DNA of 46,929 bases, from the NCBI GenBank assembly GCA_947626945.1, contig CANQUC010000016.1:1-46929 (forward strand), written 5' to 3'. Below are positions 1 through 8,847 of the stretch, piece by piece (position 1 is the stretch's first letter; each line of letters starts with the position of its first letter). This DNA comes from an uncultured Lachnospiraceae bacterium (GTDB taxonomy: Bacteria > Bacillota > Clostridia > Lachnospirales > Lachnospiraceae). The notes below the pieces were generated by a model. It ran no database searches and was not told the origin of the DNA. It saw only the letters and a list, made by a program, of their open reading frames with translations. Both the position numbers and the translations under genes were made by a program.

Positions 1-848
1 AGGCTGGGGATCTCCTCTGTGGGAACATCCTTTGCCAGCAGGATCTCGCCATTATTGTAAGCGCTGAATGTTGCGTTGGGATCCTCCATCAGCACGAACT
101 TGATGCTGTCCAGCTTAATGGAATCCGCATCCCAGTAATAGGGATTCTTGCTCATAACGATTTCCTGAGAAGGGATCCACTCAGTCACATAGAAAGGACC
201 GTTGGAAACATAGGTTTCAGGCTTTGTTGCCCAGGAGTCGCCGTTTGCCTCGATGGTCGCCTTCTGAACGGGGCTCAGAGTCGCAAACGCGGCAAGGCTC
301 TCAAAGAATGTACAGGGGCTTGAAAGCTCCACTACCAGTGTCTGGGGATCGGGAGCGGTTACGCCGAGAGCGTCCAGATTGCCCTGCTGTGCCTCAGCAA
401 AGCCCTTTACCATACCCAGAACTGTTTCCGCATAAGGCGCGGCAGTTGTGGGATCGCACACACGCTTCCAGCTGTAAACAAAGTCTTCCGCTGTCAGGTC
501 AGAACCGTCAGACCACTTCAGGCCGTCACGAAGGTGGAATGTCCAGGTCAGGCCGTCTTCTGACTGTTCCCATTTTTCAGCCTGTCCTTCTTTGATCGTT
601 CCGTCTTGGGCAACGGTCAGAAGGCACTCAAAGTTGTGAAGGAGCATATTGCCGCCGTCCACTGCTGAGTTCAGAGCAGGATCGATGGTCTCGGGATTGG
701 GGCCGATCTGCACTGCAAGCTGCTTTTCCGCTTTTGAGTTGTCGCCGTTTGATGTGCCCTCGCCACCCTTTTTGTCGCCGCAGCCGGCAAGAACAAAACT
801 GGTAACCATGACGAGCGCCAGCATCAGGGCCAGCATTCTCTTCTTCAT
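1..848 (-). CDS. oppA: Oligopeptide ABC transporter substrate-binding lipoprotein OppA (C-terminus beyond window)
   Basis: This is the extracellular peptide-binding lipoprotein of the importer encoded upstream by oppBCDF. The visible 282 residues begin with a lipoprotein signal peptide whose lipobox VLAGC places the lipidated Cys at about residue 23. An SBP_bac_5-type body follows, with the family-typical stretches PNPETIDPALNS, LRDGLKWSDG and LTAEDFVYSWKR. The start is the ATG at 848, preceded by a strong AGGAGG. The gene runs off the left edge, so the C-terminal half and any terminator are not visible. It has its own promoter (922-950) inside the end of oppF, which fits the usual need for excess binding protein over membrane subunits. 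The role follows from homology and context; peptide specificity cannot be read. Confidence 0.93.
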   Translation of the reverse strand, partial: MKKRMLALMLALVMVTSFVLAGCGDKKGGEGTSNGDNSKAEKQLAVQIGPNPETIDPALNSAVDGGNMLLHNFECLLTVAQDGTIKEGQAEKWEQSEDGLTWTFHLRDGLKWSDGSDLTAEDFVYSWKRVCDPTTAAPYAETVLGMVKGFAEAQQGNLDALGVTAPDPQTLVVELSSPCTFFESLAAFATLSPVQKATIEANGDSWATKPETYVSNGPFYVTEWIPSQEIVMSKNPYYWDADSIKLDSIKFVLMEDPNATFSAYNNGEILLAKDVPTEEIPS

Positions 849-897
849 AAAAATCCTCCTTATAATATTGTTTGGTATATGTTCAGACCCATATCTG

Positions 898-918
898 ATA
901 CGGGTTTGAAACCCATAT
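898..918. repeat. Imperfect palindrome and 8-bp direct repeat at the oppA transcription start
   Basis: A palindrome with arms GGGTTT/AAACCC (902-914) extends outward with one mismatch to 898-918. The octamer ACCCATAT occurs at 911-918 and again at 887-894. The palindrome begins at the predicted oppA transcription start (about 915). It could be an operator or a 5' RNA stem; no regulator is identified. Confidence 0.4.
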
Positions 919-921
919 AAT

Positions 922-950
922 AAAATACACCCATCACTGAACCTTGTCAA
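922..950 (-). promoter_or_regulatory. Sigma-A promoter for oppA
   Basis: On the minus strand, TTGACA (945-950) is followed after 17 bp by TATTTT (922-927). The -35 is perfect and the -10 matches 4 of 6. It overlaps the last codons of oppF and would start a transcript near 915 with a leader of about 67 nt before oppA. Confidence 0.55.
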
Positions 951-1986
951 GATTATGACACGCGGCAAAATGACCTTTTGATACTTCTCTGAACGCAGGT
1001 TCCTCTGCCGCGCACTGCTCTGTGGCATAAGGACAGCGGGTTCTGAAACGGCATCCGGACGGAGGGTTCAGGGGACTTGGCACGTCGCCCTCCAGCAGGA
1101 TCCTCTTATTTTTTCTGGCAACCACGGGATCCGCGATGGGGATGGCAGAAATCAGGCTGCGGGTGTAGGGATGCACGCTGTGAAAACAAAGCTCGTTGCT
1201 TTCTGCCAGTTCCACCAGCTTGCCAAGGTACATGACGCCGATCCGGCTGGAAATATGCTTCACCACAGAAAGGTCATGGGCAATAAACAGATAAGTCAGT
1301 CCCATGGACGCCTGCAGATCCTCAAACATGTTCACCACCTGAGCCTGAATAGAAACATCCAGCGCCGAGATCGGCTCATCGCAGACAATGAACTGGGGAT
1401 CTACCGCCAGCGCCCGGGCAATTCCCACACGCTGCCTCTGACCGCCGGAAAACTCATGGGGATAGCGGTTTGCATGTTCAGAGTTCAGTCCCACACATTT
1501 CAGCAGCTCAATGATCCGCTCATACCGTTCCTTCTTGGAGGAGGCAAGCTTATGAATATCAATGGCCTCTCCCACGATATCTCCTACCGTCATACGGGGA
1601 TCCAGACTTGCGTAAGGATCCTGAAATACAATCTGCATCTTGCGGCGGTAAGGCAGCATGTTCACCGCTGTTTTTTTGCCGTATCGGATATTGCCGTTTG
1701 CGTCTTTTTCCGGAACGCCCTGCCGGTCTGTATACGGCACGTCGCCGCTGTCAAAGATCACCTGATCTTCATAGGTGATACGGCCTGAGGTAGGCTCATA
1801 CAGGCGCAGAATCGTTCTTCCTGTGGTCGTCTTTCCGCAGCCGGACTCTCCTACCAGTCCAAAGGTCTCTCCCTTTTGAATGGTAAAGCTTACATCATCC
1901 ACTGCTTTTACATATTTCTTCTTGGCTCCGAAGCCTCCTGCCGGAAAATACTGCTTCAGATGCTCCACTTTGATCAGATCACTCAT
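934..1986 (-). CDS. oppF: Oligopeptide ABC transporter ATP-binding protein OppF
   Basis: This is one of the two cytoplasmic ATPases powering oligopeptide import. Walker [10 protein letters not shown] is at residues 46-54, the ABC signature FSGGQRQR lies near residue 185, and Walker B VCDEP follows. The C-terminal Opp/Dpp extension has the Cys-rich pattern [14 protein letters not shown], which in DppD-type ATPases can bind an iron-sulfur cluster (family knowledge). The chosen ATG at 1986 (MSDLIK) has a GGAGGTG ribosome site at good spacing; an in-frame ATG at 2007 lies inside oppD and lacks one. The start overlaps the oppD end by 8 nt, so the two are probably translationally coupled. Confidence 0.94.
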   Translation of the reverse strand: MSDLIKVEHLKQYFPAGGFGAKKKYVKAVDDVSFTIQKGETFGLVGESGCGKTTTGRTILRLYEPTSGRITYEDQVIFDSGDVPYTDRQGVPEKDANGNIRYGKKTAVNMLPYRRKMQIVFQDPYASLDPRMTVGDIVGEAIDIHKLASSKKERYERIIELLKCVGLNSEHANRYPHEFSGGQRQRVGIARALAVDPQFIVCDEPISALDVSIQAQVVNMFEDLQASMGLTYLFIAHDLSVVKHISSRIGVMYLGKLVELAESNELCFHSVHPYTRSLISAIPIADPVVARKNKRILLEGDVPSPLNPPSGCRFRTRCPYATEQCAAEEPAFREVSKGHFAACHNLDKVQ

Positions 1987-3058
1987 TTGCAGCACCTCCT
2001 TCAGCAATCTGCGGATCTTGTTCCGGCTCTGCCGGACTACCGGCCTGCTCTTTGCCGGAAGACTGCGGGGATGCTTCTTCCATCTCGGCCTTCTGGTTCA
2101 GCCAGCACTGGGTGTAATGGATCTCGTCAAACTGTGTGACCGGAGGCATCTCTGTGAGACAGATTTTCATACATTTCTCGCAGCGGGACGCGAACTTACA
2201 GCCCTTTGGCGGATTCAGCATATCCACCGGCGTTCCCTCAATGGGCACCAGTCTGGTATGCTCTGTGGCGTCCATCCGGGGGATGCTGCGGATCAGGCCC
2301 TTTGTATACTCATGCCTGGGATTGTAAAAAATATCGTCTGTTGTGCCATATTCTACAATGTTTCCAGCGTACATCACGGCAATCCGCTCACAGGTGCTTG
2401 CCACAATGCCCAGGTCGTGGGTGATCATGATGATGGCCATTCCAAGCTTATCCTTCAGTTCCATCATCAGCTCCAGGATCTGAGCCTGGATCGTCACATC
2501 CAAAGCGGTGGTAGGTTCGTCGGCAATGAGCAGCTTGGGCTCACATGCCAGCGCAATGGCGATCATCACACGCTGGCGCATACCGCCGGAAAGCTCATGG
2601 GGATACTGTTTCAGACGCTTTTTTGGCTCGTTGATGCCAACCAGCGTCAAAAGCTCAATGGCCCGCTCCTGAGCTTCTTTTTTTGTTTTGTCCGTGTGAA
2701 GCAGGATCACCTCACGGATCTGATTGCCGATTGTATAAACAGGATTCAGGCTGGTCATGGGATCCTGAAAGATAATGGAGACCTCGTTGCCCCGCATTTT
2801 GCGCATCTGCTTTTCAGTCATCTCGTTGATGTGATGGCCGTTAAAATACAGATCCCCGCCGATCAGTCTGCCGGGATAGGCCGTCAGTCCCATCAGGCTG
2901 TATGCCGTTACGGACTTGCCGGATCCGGATTCGCCCACAATGCCCAGTACCTCTCCTTCTCCCACATGGATGGACACTCCGTTCAATGCCTTGACCTCTC
3001 CTGCCGGAGTAAAGAAAGAGAGGCGTTCGTTTTCAATATTTACCAGATATTCACTCAT
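1979..3058 (-). CDS. oppD: Oligopeptide ABC transporter ATP-binding protein OppD
   Basis: This is the partner ATPase of OppF. Walker A GESGSGKS is at residues 42-49, the Q-loop IIFQDPMTSLNP follows, then signature LSGGMRQR and Walker B LIADEPTTALD. The family C-terminal region CKFASRCEKCMKIC has the four-Cys pattern of DppD-like ATPases. About 35 extra residues, rich in Glu, Pro and Ser, follow the last conserved Cys and look disordered; this tail is longer than usual for the family. The start ATG at 3058 follows an AGGAAG ribosome site. The gene sits between oppC (17-nt gap) and oppF (8-nt overlap) in one operon. Confidence 0.94.
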   Translation of the reverse strand: MSEYLVNIENERLSFFTPAGEVKALNGVSIHVGEGEVLGIVGESGSGKSVTAYSLMGLTAYPGRLIGGDLYFNGHHINEMTEKQMRKMRGNEVSIIFQDPMTSLNPVYTIGNQIREVILLHTDKTKKEAQERAIELLTLVGINEPKKRLKQYPHELSGGMRQRVMIAIALACEPKLLIADEPTTALDVTIQAQILELMMELKDKLGMAIIMITHDLGIVASTCERIAVMYAGNIVEYGTTDDIFYNPRHEYTKGLIRSIPRMDATEHTRLVPIEGTPVDMLNPPKGCKFASRCEKCMKICLTEMPPVTQFDEIHYTQCWLNQKAEMEEASPQSSGKEQAGSPAEPEQDPQIAEGGAANE

Positions 3059-3075
3059 CTTAACGCTTCCTTTCT

Positions 3076-4122
3076 TTAGTCTTTCAGTTTTGGATCAAAG
3101 GCATCCCGCAGTCCGTCGCCAAACAGGTTGAAGCTGAGGATAATCAGGCTGATGAGAAGCGCGGGAATAAACAGCAGGTGGGGATATGTACCGAACCCGT
3201 TTACCGCGTCGCTCGCAAGGGATCCCAGAGAGGGCGTAGGCCTTGCCACGCCGATTCCCACAAAGGAGAGAAAGCTCTCCGTAAAAATGGAAGACGGGAT
3301 CTGCAGAGTGGTCACAACGATCAGCGTTCCGATACAGTTGGTCAGCAGATGCTTTTTGATGATCCTGCCGCTGCTGGCTCCAAGAGCTCTGGCGGCGGTC
3401 ACATATTCACTTTGCTTCAGGGTCAGGATCTGTCCCCGGACCATACGGGCCATGCCTACCCAGTAAAGCAGGGCAAACACGATAAAGATACTGATCATAT
3501 TGGGGCCCAGCACCTGCATCCACCCAAATCCGGGCTTTTCGGCCAGATGTTCAATGGGAGATTTCATGACTGTGGACAGCAGCACGATCAGCAGAATGTC
3601 CGGCACCGTATAGATCAGGTCCACGATACGCATAATGATGATGTCTACCCATCCGCCAAAGAACGCGGCCACAGAACCGATCACGGAACCGATGATCAAA
3701 ATAATCGCCGCGGCCACAAGGCCTACGATCAGGGAGATCCGGCTGCCCATCATCACGCGGATGGCATAGTCACGTCCAAGCTTGTCCGTGCCGAGGATAT
3801 GGGGAAACACATCTTCCCCCGCCTCCTTGCGGGCAATTTCTTTTTCGGAATACTCCATAGGCGAAAGGTTCTCGGAACCTTTGATCTGCTGTTCATAGCG
3901 GTACGGATAAAAAGACGGTACGATAAAGGAAAAGATCATAATCACCACAATGAAAAACAGGCTCACCATGGCAATCTTATTTCTGACAAGCCTGCGAAGG
4001 CCGTCTTTCCAGAAGCTGACGCTCTCCCGCATCACAACCAGGCTTTGTTTTTCATCATTGGAAGCCGGGAGAAAATCGTCGGGATCAAGCTTGAGCTGCA
4101 TGCTCAGAGGATTTGTCTTCAT
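3076..4122 (-). CDS. oppC: Oligopeptide ABC transporter permease OppC
   Basis: This is the second membrane permease of the importer, 348 residues. A long cytoplasmic N-terminus (about 50 residues) precedes the first membrane segment (MVSLFFIVVIMIFSFIV). A periplasmic-side loop carries the OppC hallmark HILGTDKLGRD. The BPD_transp_1 core ends in the EAA-type loop YVTAARALGASSGRIIKKH, which contacts the ATPase. The C-terminus NLFGDGLRDAFDPK is the classic OppC/DppC ending. The ATG at 4122 follows AAAGGAG. It is co-transcribed with oppB (15-nt gap) and oppD. Confidence 0.94.
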   Translation of the reverse strand: MKTNPLSMQLKLDPDDFLPASNDEKQSLVVMRESVSFWKDGLRRLVRNKIAMVSLFFIVVIMIFSFIVPSFYPYRYEQQIKGSENLSPMEYSEKEIARKEAGEDVFPHILGTDKLGRDYAIRVMMGSRISLIVGLVAAAIILIIGSVIGSVAAFFGGWVDIIIMRIVDLIYTVPDILLIVLLSTVMKSPIEHLAEKPGFGWMQVLGPNMISIFIVFALLYWVGMARMVRGQILTLKQSEYVTAARALGASSGRIIKKHLLTNCIGTLIVVTTLQIPSSIFTESFLSFVGIGVARPTPSLGSLASDAVNGFGTYPHLLFIPALLISLIILSFNLFGDGLRDAFDPKLKD

Positions 4123-4137
4123 CTCATTTTCTCCTTT

Positions 4138-5055
4138 CTATTTCAGTTTGATGCGAGGGTCGATGATCGTATAGACGATATCCACCAGCACATTGACCAG
4201 CACCATCAGCGTGGCAAGGAAAATTGTCGTGCCCATAATGACCGTATAGTCTCTGTTCAGGGCGGAGCTTACGAACTCGCTGCCAAGACCGGGAATCGTA
4301 AAGATCTTTTCCACGATCATACTGCCGGTAATGGTATAGGCAAGCATGGGGCCCACATAGGTCACCACCGGAATGACGGCGTTTCGAAGCGCGTGCTTAA
4401 ACAGGGATACGCTCTGGGAAAGTCCTTTTGCCCTTGCGGTACGCATGTAATCCTGACCAAGCACATCCAGCATGGAAGAACGCATAAGCCGGGTAATATA
4501 TGCCGTGGGATAAACGGCAATGGAAATCACCGGCATGATATAATGCTTCCAGGAGGACAGGCCGTAGGTGGGCAGCCACTGAAGCTTCGCGCCGATGAAA
4601 TACAGCAGCAGCGTACAGATCACAAAACCGGGTATGGCAATGCCGCAGGTCGCCAGCACAATGATCACATTATCCAGCGCCTTTCCGCGGTTCAGCGCCG
4701 CGATGCAGCCCAGAGGAACGCCGATGATCAGAGACAAAAGCACTGCCATGCCGCCAACTCTGGCGGATACAGGGAACTTTGTGGTAATGATGGAGATGAC
4801 GGAACGTCCTCTCTGCTTCAGGCTCTCACTGAAGTCCCCGTGAAGCGCATCATTCATATAGGTCAGATACCGCTGAAAAAGCGGCTTGTCAAGTCCGTAC
4901 TTCGCGTCCAGATTGGCACGGGCCTGAGCGGATATGGATTTTTCTGCCTGGAAGGGTCCGCCCGGAACCGCGTTCATCAGGAAGAAAGTCAGCGTCGCCA
5001 CGGCAAAAATGGTGATCAGCGCGATGATCAGACGCTTTACAATGTACTTTAGCAT
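4138..5055 (-). CDS. oppB: Oligopeptide ABC transporter permease OppB
   Basis: This is the first gene of the opp operon and the first permease subunit, 305 residues. It starts with a membrane segment (LIIALITIFAVATLTFFL) followed by the OppB signature NAVPGGPF. The EAA loop is YMRTARAKGLSQSVSLFKH, and the C-terminus VDIVYTIIDPRIKLK is the normal family ending. The start is the ATG at 5055 (MLKYIVKR), with AAGGAG placed correctly; an in-frame ATG at 5145 would add 30 residues across a terminator hairpin and is unlikely. The region upstream contains a promoter and a leader terminator, so expression may be controlled by premature termination. Confidence 0.94.
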   Translation of the reverse strand: MLKYIVKRLIIALITIFAVATLTFFLMNAVPGGPFQAEKSISAQARANLDAKYGLDKPLFQRYLTYMNDALHGDFSESLKQRGRSVISIITTKFPVSARVGGMAVLLSLIIGVPLGCIAALNRGKALDNVIIVLATCGIAIPGFVICTLLLYFIGAKLQWLPTYGLSSWKHYIMPVISIAVYPTAYITRLMRSSMLDVLGQDYMRTARAKGLSQSVSLFKHALRNAVIPVVTYVGPMLAYTITGSMIVEKIFTIPGLGSEFVSSALNRDYTVIMGTTIFLATLMVLVNVLVDIVYTIIDPRIKLK

Positions 5056-5190
5056 GCTTCCACTCCTTTTTAATACTTTAGTTGTGTAAAACTGTAATAT
5101 AACAGACAAGACGGGAAAAAAAAGGGGCAGATTTATCTGCTTCATCTGCCCCTTTGCAAATCGTACGCCATCGTCTACGCATCACAGCTC
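5056..5190 (-). promoter_or_regulatory. opp leader region with short Arg-rich reading frame
   Basis: The leader runs about 135 nt from the predicted start (about 5190) to oppB. It contains a 34-codon frame from ATG at 5182 to TAA at 5078 whose first seven residues are MRRRWRT (four Arg). That frame runs through an intrinsic terminator at 5113-5155. The layout resembles a leader-peptide attenuator, but the frame has no convincing ribosome site and I see no clear antiterminator. Translation of the frame is inference only. Confidence 0.35.
5113..5155 (-). terminator. Intrinsic terminator in the opp leader
   Basis: Read on the minus strand, an 11-bp stem (AAAGGGGCAGA with TCTGCCCCTTT, 13-nt loop) is followed by eight Ts. 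It lies downstream of the promoter at 5198-5226 and upstream of oppB. It could end transcripts of the FtsX-type permease gene and also attenuate opp. Confidence 0.8.
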
Positions 5191-5197
5191 TAGATCA

Positions 5198-5226
5198 ATT
5201 GTACATTTTTATATAAAATATGTCAA
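5198..5226 (-). promoter_or_regulatory. Strong sigma-A promoter for the opp operon
   Basis: On the minus strand, TTGACA (5221-5226) and TACAAT (5198-5203) are separated by exactly 17 bp of AT-rich DNA. It sits 21 bp after the stop codon of the preceding permease gene and reads into the opp leader. Confidence 0.8.
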
Positions 5227-5246
5227 GATTTTTATGCAGTTTTCCG

Positions 5247-8200
5247 TCACTCCACACTCTTTAAAGATTCCACCATGCGGATCTTCTTTAAACTCCAGTG
5301 CATGATAAAATTGATGAATCCCGCAAAAGCAAGTGTCAGCAGAACACTGAACAGATAACTGTACCATTTGATAGACCGGCCAAACATGATCAGATCCAGC
5401 TCCGCGGTCAGGATCACAAACCGGTGGAGCAAAACGCCCAGCGCCATTCCGATCAGAATGCCGATCACCGTCAGCACCACATTTTCCCGAAATACATACA
5501 TGGTCAGCTCCCGGTCGTAGAATCCAAGCACTTTGATGCTTGCCAGCTCCCTCCGGCGCTCGGTGATGTTGATGTTGTTCAGACTGTACAGAACCACAAA
5601 GCAAAGCAGCGCCGCGGAAACGATCAGAACCACCACGATCAGATCCATGCTTTTGAGCATTTTCTGAATGGTCTCTTCCGTGTTGGAATTGAACACCACA
5701 TTGTTTACCCCATCCAGGGCCAGATACTTTTCACCCATGGTTTTTTCAAATTTTTCCGTTGTCTTCTGATTTACCGTAAGAATTTCATTGTACTCCGGTT
5801 TTCCGCCGTACAAGGCTTCATACTGGGATGCCGACATATAGATATAATGGAGGTAATAATTTTCTGTTACCGCCGTAATCTTTACCTCCACGCGATAGTG
5901 ATCGCTGTCTGTCAGGTAAATGTGATCTCCGGCCTTTACTCCCAGAAGCCGGGCAAGCTTTTCCGTGATCACCACGCCGTCCTCCCGGATCTGATAGGTC
6001 TTGTCTGATCCTCTCTTCTTCAGGCGCATATATTTGTCAAAGCTTTTTGTATCCTCCACCACGGTAAGATAAGCGGCTTTCTCTGTTTTTTTGTTTCCCG
6101 CGTCAATGGAGGTTCTGTAGATGAACTGGAAATTTTTAACGCCGCTGTCCTGGCGCAAAGTCTCTTCCACTTCCTCCACAGGCTCCACGTCTGTGGTGGC
6201 AAGGGAAATTGAGGCGTCATACTTCTGCAGATTGCCAAACTGTTCCTTTCCGATGGCCGTCACGCTGTTCTTGAGGCCAAATCCTACCAGCAGCAGGGCC
6301 ATACAGGCCGCGATACCAAAGACCGTCATAAAAAACCGTTTTTTATAGCGGATCATATTGCGGACCGCCGCCTTTTGTGAAAAATTTAAGCGGGACCAGA
6401 CAGGGCTCCATTTTTCCAGAAATACCCGTCTGCCGTTTTTGGGCGCTTCCGGACGCATCAGCTGAGCCGGCGGAGTGCGCAGGGTCCTGTAGCAGGCGGC
6501 AAAGGCCGCAAGCGTTGTACAGAGCACCGCCACAAGCACCGATGAAACCGAATACCACAAATGCAGAGGCGCTTTTGTAGCCGGCAGGCTGTTGTACAGG
6601 ATCCTGTAGGCCCGGATGATCACCCTGGGCAGGATCGTCTGCCCGAGGATCAGGCCGATAACGCCGCCAAGGACGCTTGCCAAAAGGGCATAGCAGATAT
6701 ATTTCGCCGCAATCTCATAGCGCTGGTATCCAAGGGCTTTCATGGTTCCGATTTCCGTGCGCTTCTCTTCCACCATTCTGGTAATGGAGGTGAGGCTTAC
6801 AAGCGCTGCCACAAGGAAGAAGATCAGCGGAAATACGTTGCCGATGGCGCCCACTCTGTCCGCATCCTTTGCAAAGCTTTCACAGGACTGGATAAAGCTT
6901 CTGTCCAGCAGATTCCACTCCGGCACTTCCATTTTCAGCAGCTGCCGTTTTCTGTCGTTAAGCTCCCGGGTAGCGTCCTGCATTTTCTGCTTGCTCTCCC
7001 GGTAATTTTTTTCATATTCCTCTTTTCCCTTGGCAAGCTGGCTTTCCGCGCCTGCCAGCTCCGCCTGGGTGCTGTTGATGGAGGTCTGTCCATTGGCAAT
7101 GGCCTGCTTTGCCGTCTGCAGCGCGATCATGCCCGCGTCCAGCGTGGCTTTCTGCTGGGCATAATCCGCCTCTCCAAGCGCCAGCTGCGACATGGCCGCC
7201 GTCAGTTCCGACACCGCGCTGTTGTAAACGGAAATGCGGGAATCCAGATCCCGGCCAATGCCGTCCAGTTCCGTCCAGGTAGCGTCCAGCTGACTCTGTC
7301 CCTGTTCAATATTTGCCTGGGCTTCCGCGATCTCCGATTCTTTTGCGGAAATGTCCGACTCCAGATCTGCGATCTCCTGCTGAAGCTGCTGTACCTGAGG
7401 CGGTACCTGAGAGGGATCTTCCGTGGCAGGATTCTGAGTGGCTGTATTTTCCGTGGGATCCGGCTCCTCTGTTTCCGCGGGATTCTCTGTAGACGGCGTA
7501 TCTTCCGTCTCTCCGGGGTCCGTGCTCTCTATAGGAGAAAGTTCCGCCCCGTACAGGCTTTGTCCGTTTGCCAGTCCCCTTTCATAGGCCGACGCCTGCA
7601 AAGACGCCTGCAGTTCCTCCAGCTGACCGCGTTTGTTTTCCAGATCTGCCCGCATCTGATCCAGCTTCTGCTCTTCTCCTGACACGCGCTCACGCTCTGC
7701 CTGAAGTCCGTTTCCCTGATTGGTCCAGTCGTTCCAGGACTGCTGCAGCTGCACCCTTGCGGCCTCCAGCTGCTGTCCCTCAGCGTTCAGCGCCGCCTGA
7801 TTGTTTAAAAGATTGGCCCGGTTCTGATCCAGAGTGGTTTTTGCGGCCTCCAGCTTAGAGGAGGATTCCTGCAAAGCTGCCTCCTGTTCCTCTACAGTGG
7901 TCTGACCTGTAAGGATTTCCTGGATCTTCGCGTTGATCTGTGCCTTGGCCTGATCCAGCTCTGCCTGGGCGGCGTCCAGCCGCTGCTTTGCGTCGTCCAG
8001 TTCTTTCTGCGCGTCCTGCAGCTCTGCCTCTGCCTGAATCAGCTCCGTTTCCGCCTGCTTGCTGATCTCATCATATCTTGCCCGGGCATGATCTTTCTGT
8101 ATTTTTTCGATCCGTTCCTTTACCTGATCTACCTTTTTTTCATATTTTTTTCCAAAAGAATCCAGTTCCCGCACATGGGCCACCGTCAGGTCGATCTCCG

Positions 8201-8831
8201 TGTAGGCGCCAAGGTTGAAGATCTCTTTCTGCACAAGCAGAAATCCCTCTACGGTACCGTTGCCGATGCTGCTCGTCTCCCGGTTGCGCCACAGATACAT
8301 GGGGCTTACCCCGATGCCTACCACGATAAAACGATTTTCACTGACAGTCTGGGAAAGATCCTGGGAGGTGCCGCTTGTGACCGTCATCACGTCACCGTTA
8401 TGAATGCCAAATTTATCCGCCAGCTTCCGGTCTACAACACATTCGCCGGGCCGTTCCGGAAGCCGTCCTTCCGTAAGGCGGAGCTGATTGACTTTCTCGG
8501 TATTGCTGCGAAGCCGGACCACATACTGGCTTCCATCGTTCTCATAAAGGGCGTCCGCCGTATAAACGCCCTCCGCGTCCTCAATGCCGTCAATGCCCTG
8601 TACTGCCGCAAGATCTCCTGAGGTCAGGCCAAGAGAGCTGACAATGCGCAGATCCATCAGATGGGCCTCGTCATAAAACGCTTCCGCCGTATACTGCATA
8701 TCCGGCTTGGAAGCACGCACTCCCGAGAAAAACGCCACGCCCAGGGCCACGATCAGCAATATGGATAAAAACCTGGGCAGATTTTTTCTGATCTCCATAA
8801 AAAAATCTGCCGCCAACATTGTTTTGTTCAT
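5247..8831 (-). CDS. FtsX/MacB-type ABC permease with long coiled-coil extracellular domain
   Basis: This 1194-residue membrane protein is the permease partner of the ATPase just upstream. An N-terminal membrane segment (FLSILLIVALGVAFFSGV) is followed by a MacB-type extracellular region to about residue 230. A very long Ala/Glu/Gln-rich coiled coil (about 235-640) comes next, interrupted by a Pro/Thr/Glu-rich linker. Two FtsX modules follow, the first near 660-800 and the second at the extreme C-terminus. The start at 8831 (MNKTML) has AAGGAG; an in-frame ATG 33 bases upstream lacks one. Relatives take part in peptide or lipid handling or in activating wall hydrolases, and the substrate cannot be assigned. 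The coiled coil suggests mechanical coupling to an outside partner, as for FtsEX (inference). Confidence 0.85.
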   Translation of the reverse strand: MNKTMLAADFFMEIRKNLPRFLSILLIVALGVAFFSGVRASKPDMQYTAEAFYDEAHLMDLRIVSSLGLTSGDLAAVQGIDGIEDAEGVYTADALYENDGSQYVVRLRSNTEKVNQLRLTEGRLPERPGECVVDRKLADKFGIHNGDVMTVTSGTSQDLSQTVSENRFIVVGIGVSPMYLWRNRETSSIGNGTVEGFLLVQKEIFNLGAYTEIDLTVAHVRELDSFGKKYEKKVDQVKERIEKIQKDHARARYDEISKQAETELIQAEAELQDAQKELDDAKQRLDAAQAELDQAKAQINAKIQEILTGQTTVEEQEAALQESSSKLEAAKTTLDQNRANLLNNQAALNAEGQQLEAARVQLQQSWNDWTNQGNGLQAERERVSGEEQKLDQMRADLENKRGQLEELQASLQASAYERGLANGQSLYGAELSPIESTDPGETEDTPSTENPAETEEPDPTENTATQNPATEDPSQVPPQVQQLQQEIADLESDISAKESEIAEAQANIEQGQSQLDATWTELDGIGRDLDSRISVYNSAVSELTAAMSQLALGEADYAQQKATLDAGMIALQTAKQAIANGQTSINSTQAELAGAESQLAKGKEEYEKNYRESKQKMQDATRELNDRKRQLLKMEVPEWNLLDRSFIQSCESFAKDADRVGAIGNVFPLIFFLVAALVSLTSITRMVEEKRTEIGTMKALGYQRYEIAAKYICYALLASVLGGVIGLILGQTILPRVIIRAYRILYNSLPATKAPLHLWYSVSSVLVAVLCTTLAAFAACYRTLRTPPAQLMRPEAPKNGRRVFLEKWSPVWSRLNFSQKAAVRNMIRYKKRFFMTVFGIAACMALLLVGFGLKNSVTAIGKEQFGNLQKYDASISLATTDVEPVEEVEETLRQDSGVKNFQFIYRTSIDAGNKKTEKAAYLTVVEDTKSFDKYMRLKKRGSDKTYQIREDGVVITEKLARLLGVKAGDHIYLTDSDHYRVEVKITAVTENYYLHYIYMSASQYEALYGGKPEYNEILTVNQKTTEKFEKTMGEKYLALDGVNNVVFNSNTEETIQKMLKSMDLIVVVLIVSAALLCFVVLYSLNNINITERRRELASIKVLGFYDRELTMYVFRENVVLTVIGILIGMALGVLLHRFVILTAELDLIMFGRSIKWYSYLFSVLLTLAFAGFINFIMHWSLKKIRMVESLKSVE
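7385..7560 (-). repeat. Pro/Thr/Glu-rich low-complexity segment within the permease
   Basis: This stretch encodes roughly 45 residues built from short TE, PE and TENP-like units (for example ETEDTPSTENPAETEEP). It breaks the coiled coil of the FtsX-type permease into two halves. It probably forms a flexible hinge or a glycosylatable linker on the outer face of the membrane. Confidence 0.6.
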
Positions 8832-8847
8832 GGGAACTCCTTCTTTT

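Noticed and set aside
1880-3079. A 399-codon plus-strand frame across oppD and oppF
   Set aside because: Antisense shadow; no motifs, and the minus strand encodes intact ABC ATPases.
3178-5052. A 624-codon plus-strand open frame across oppC and oppB
   Set aside because: Composition is His/Gln/Asp-rich nonsense antisense to two clearly conserved permeases.
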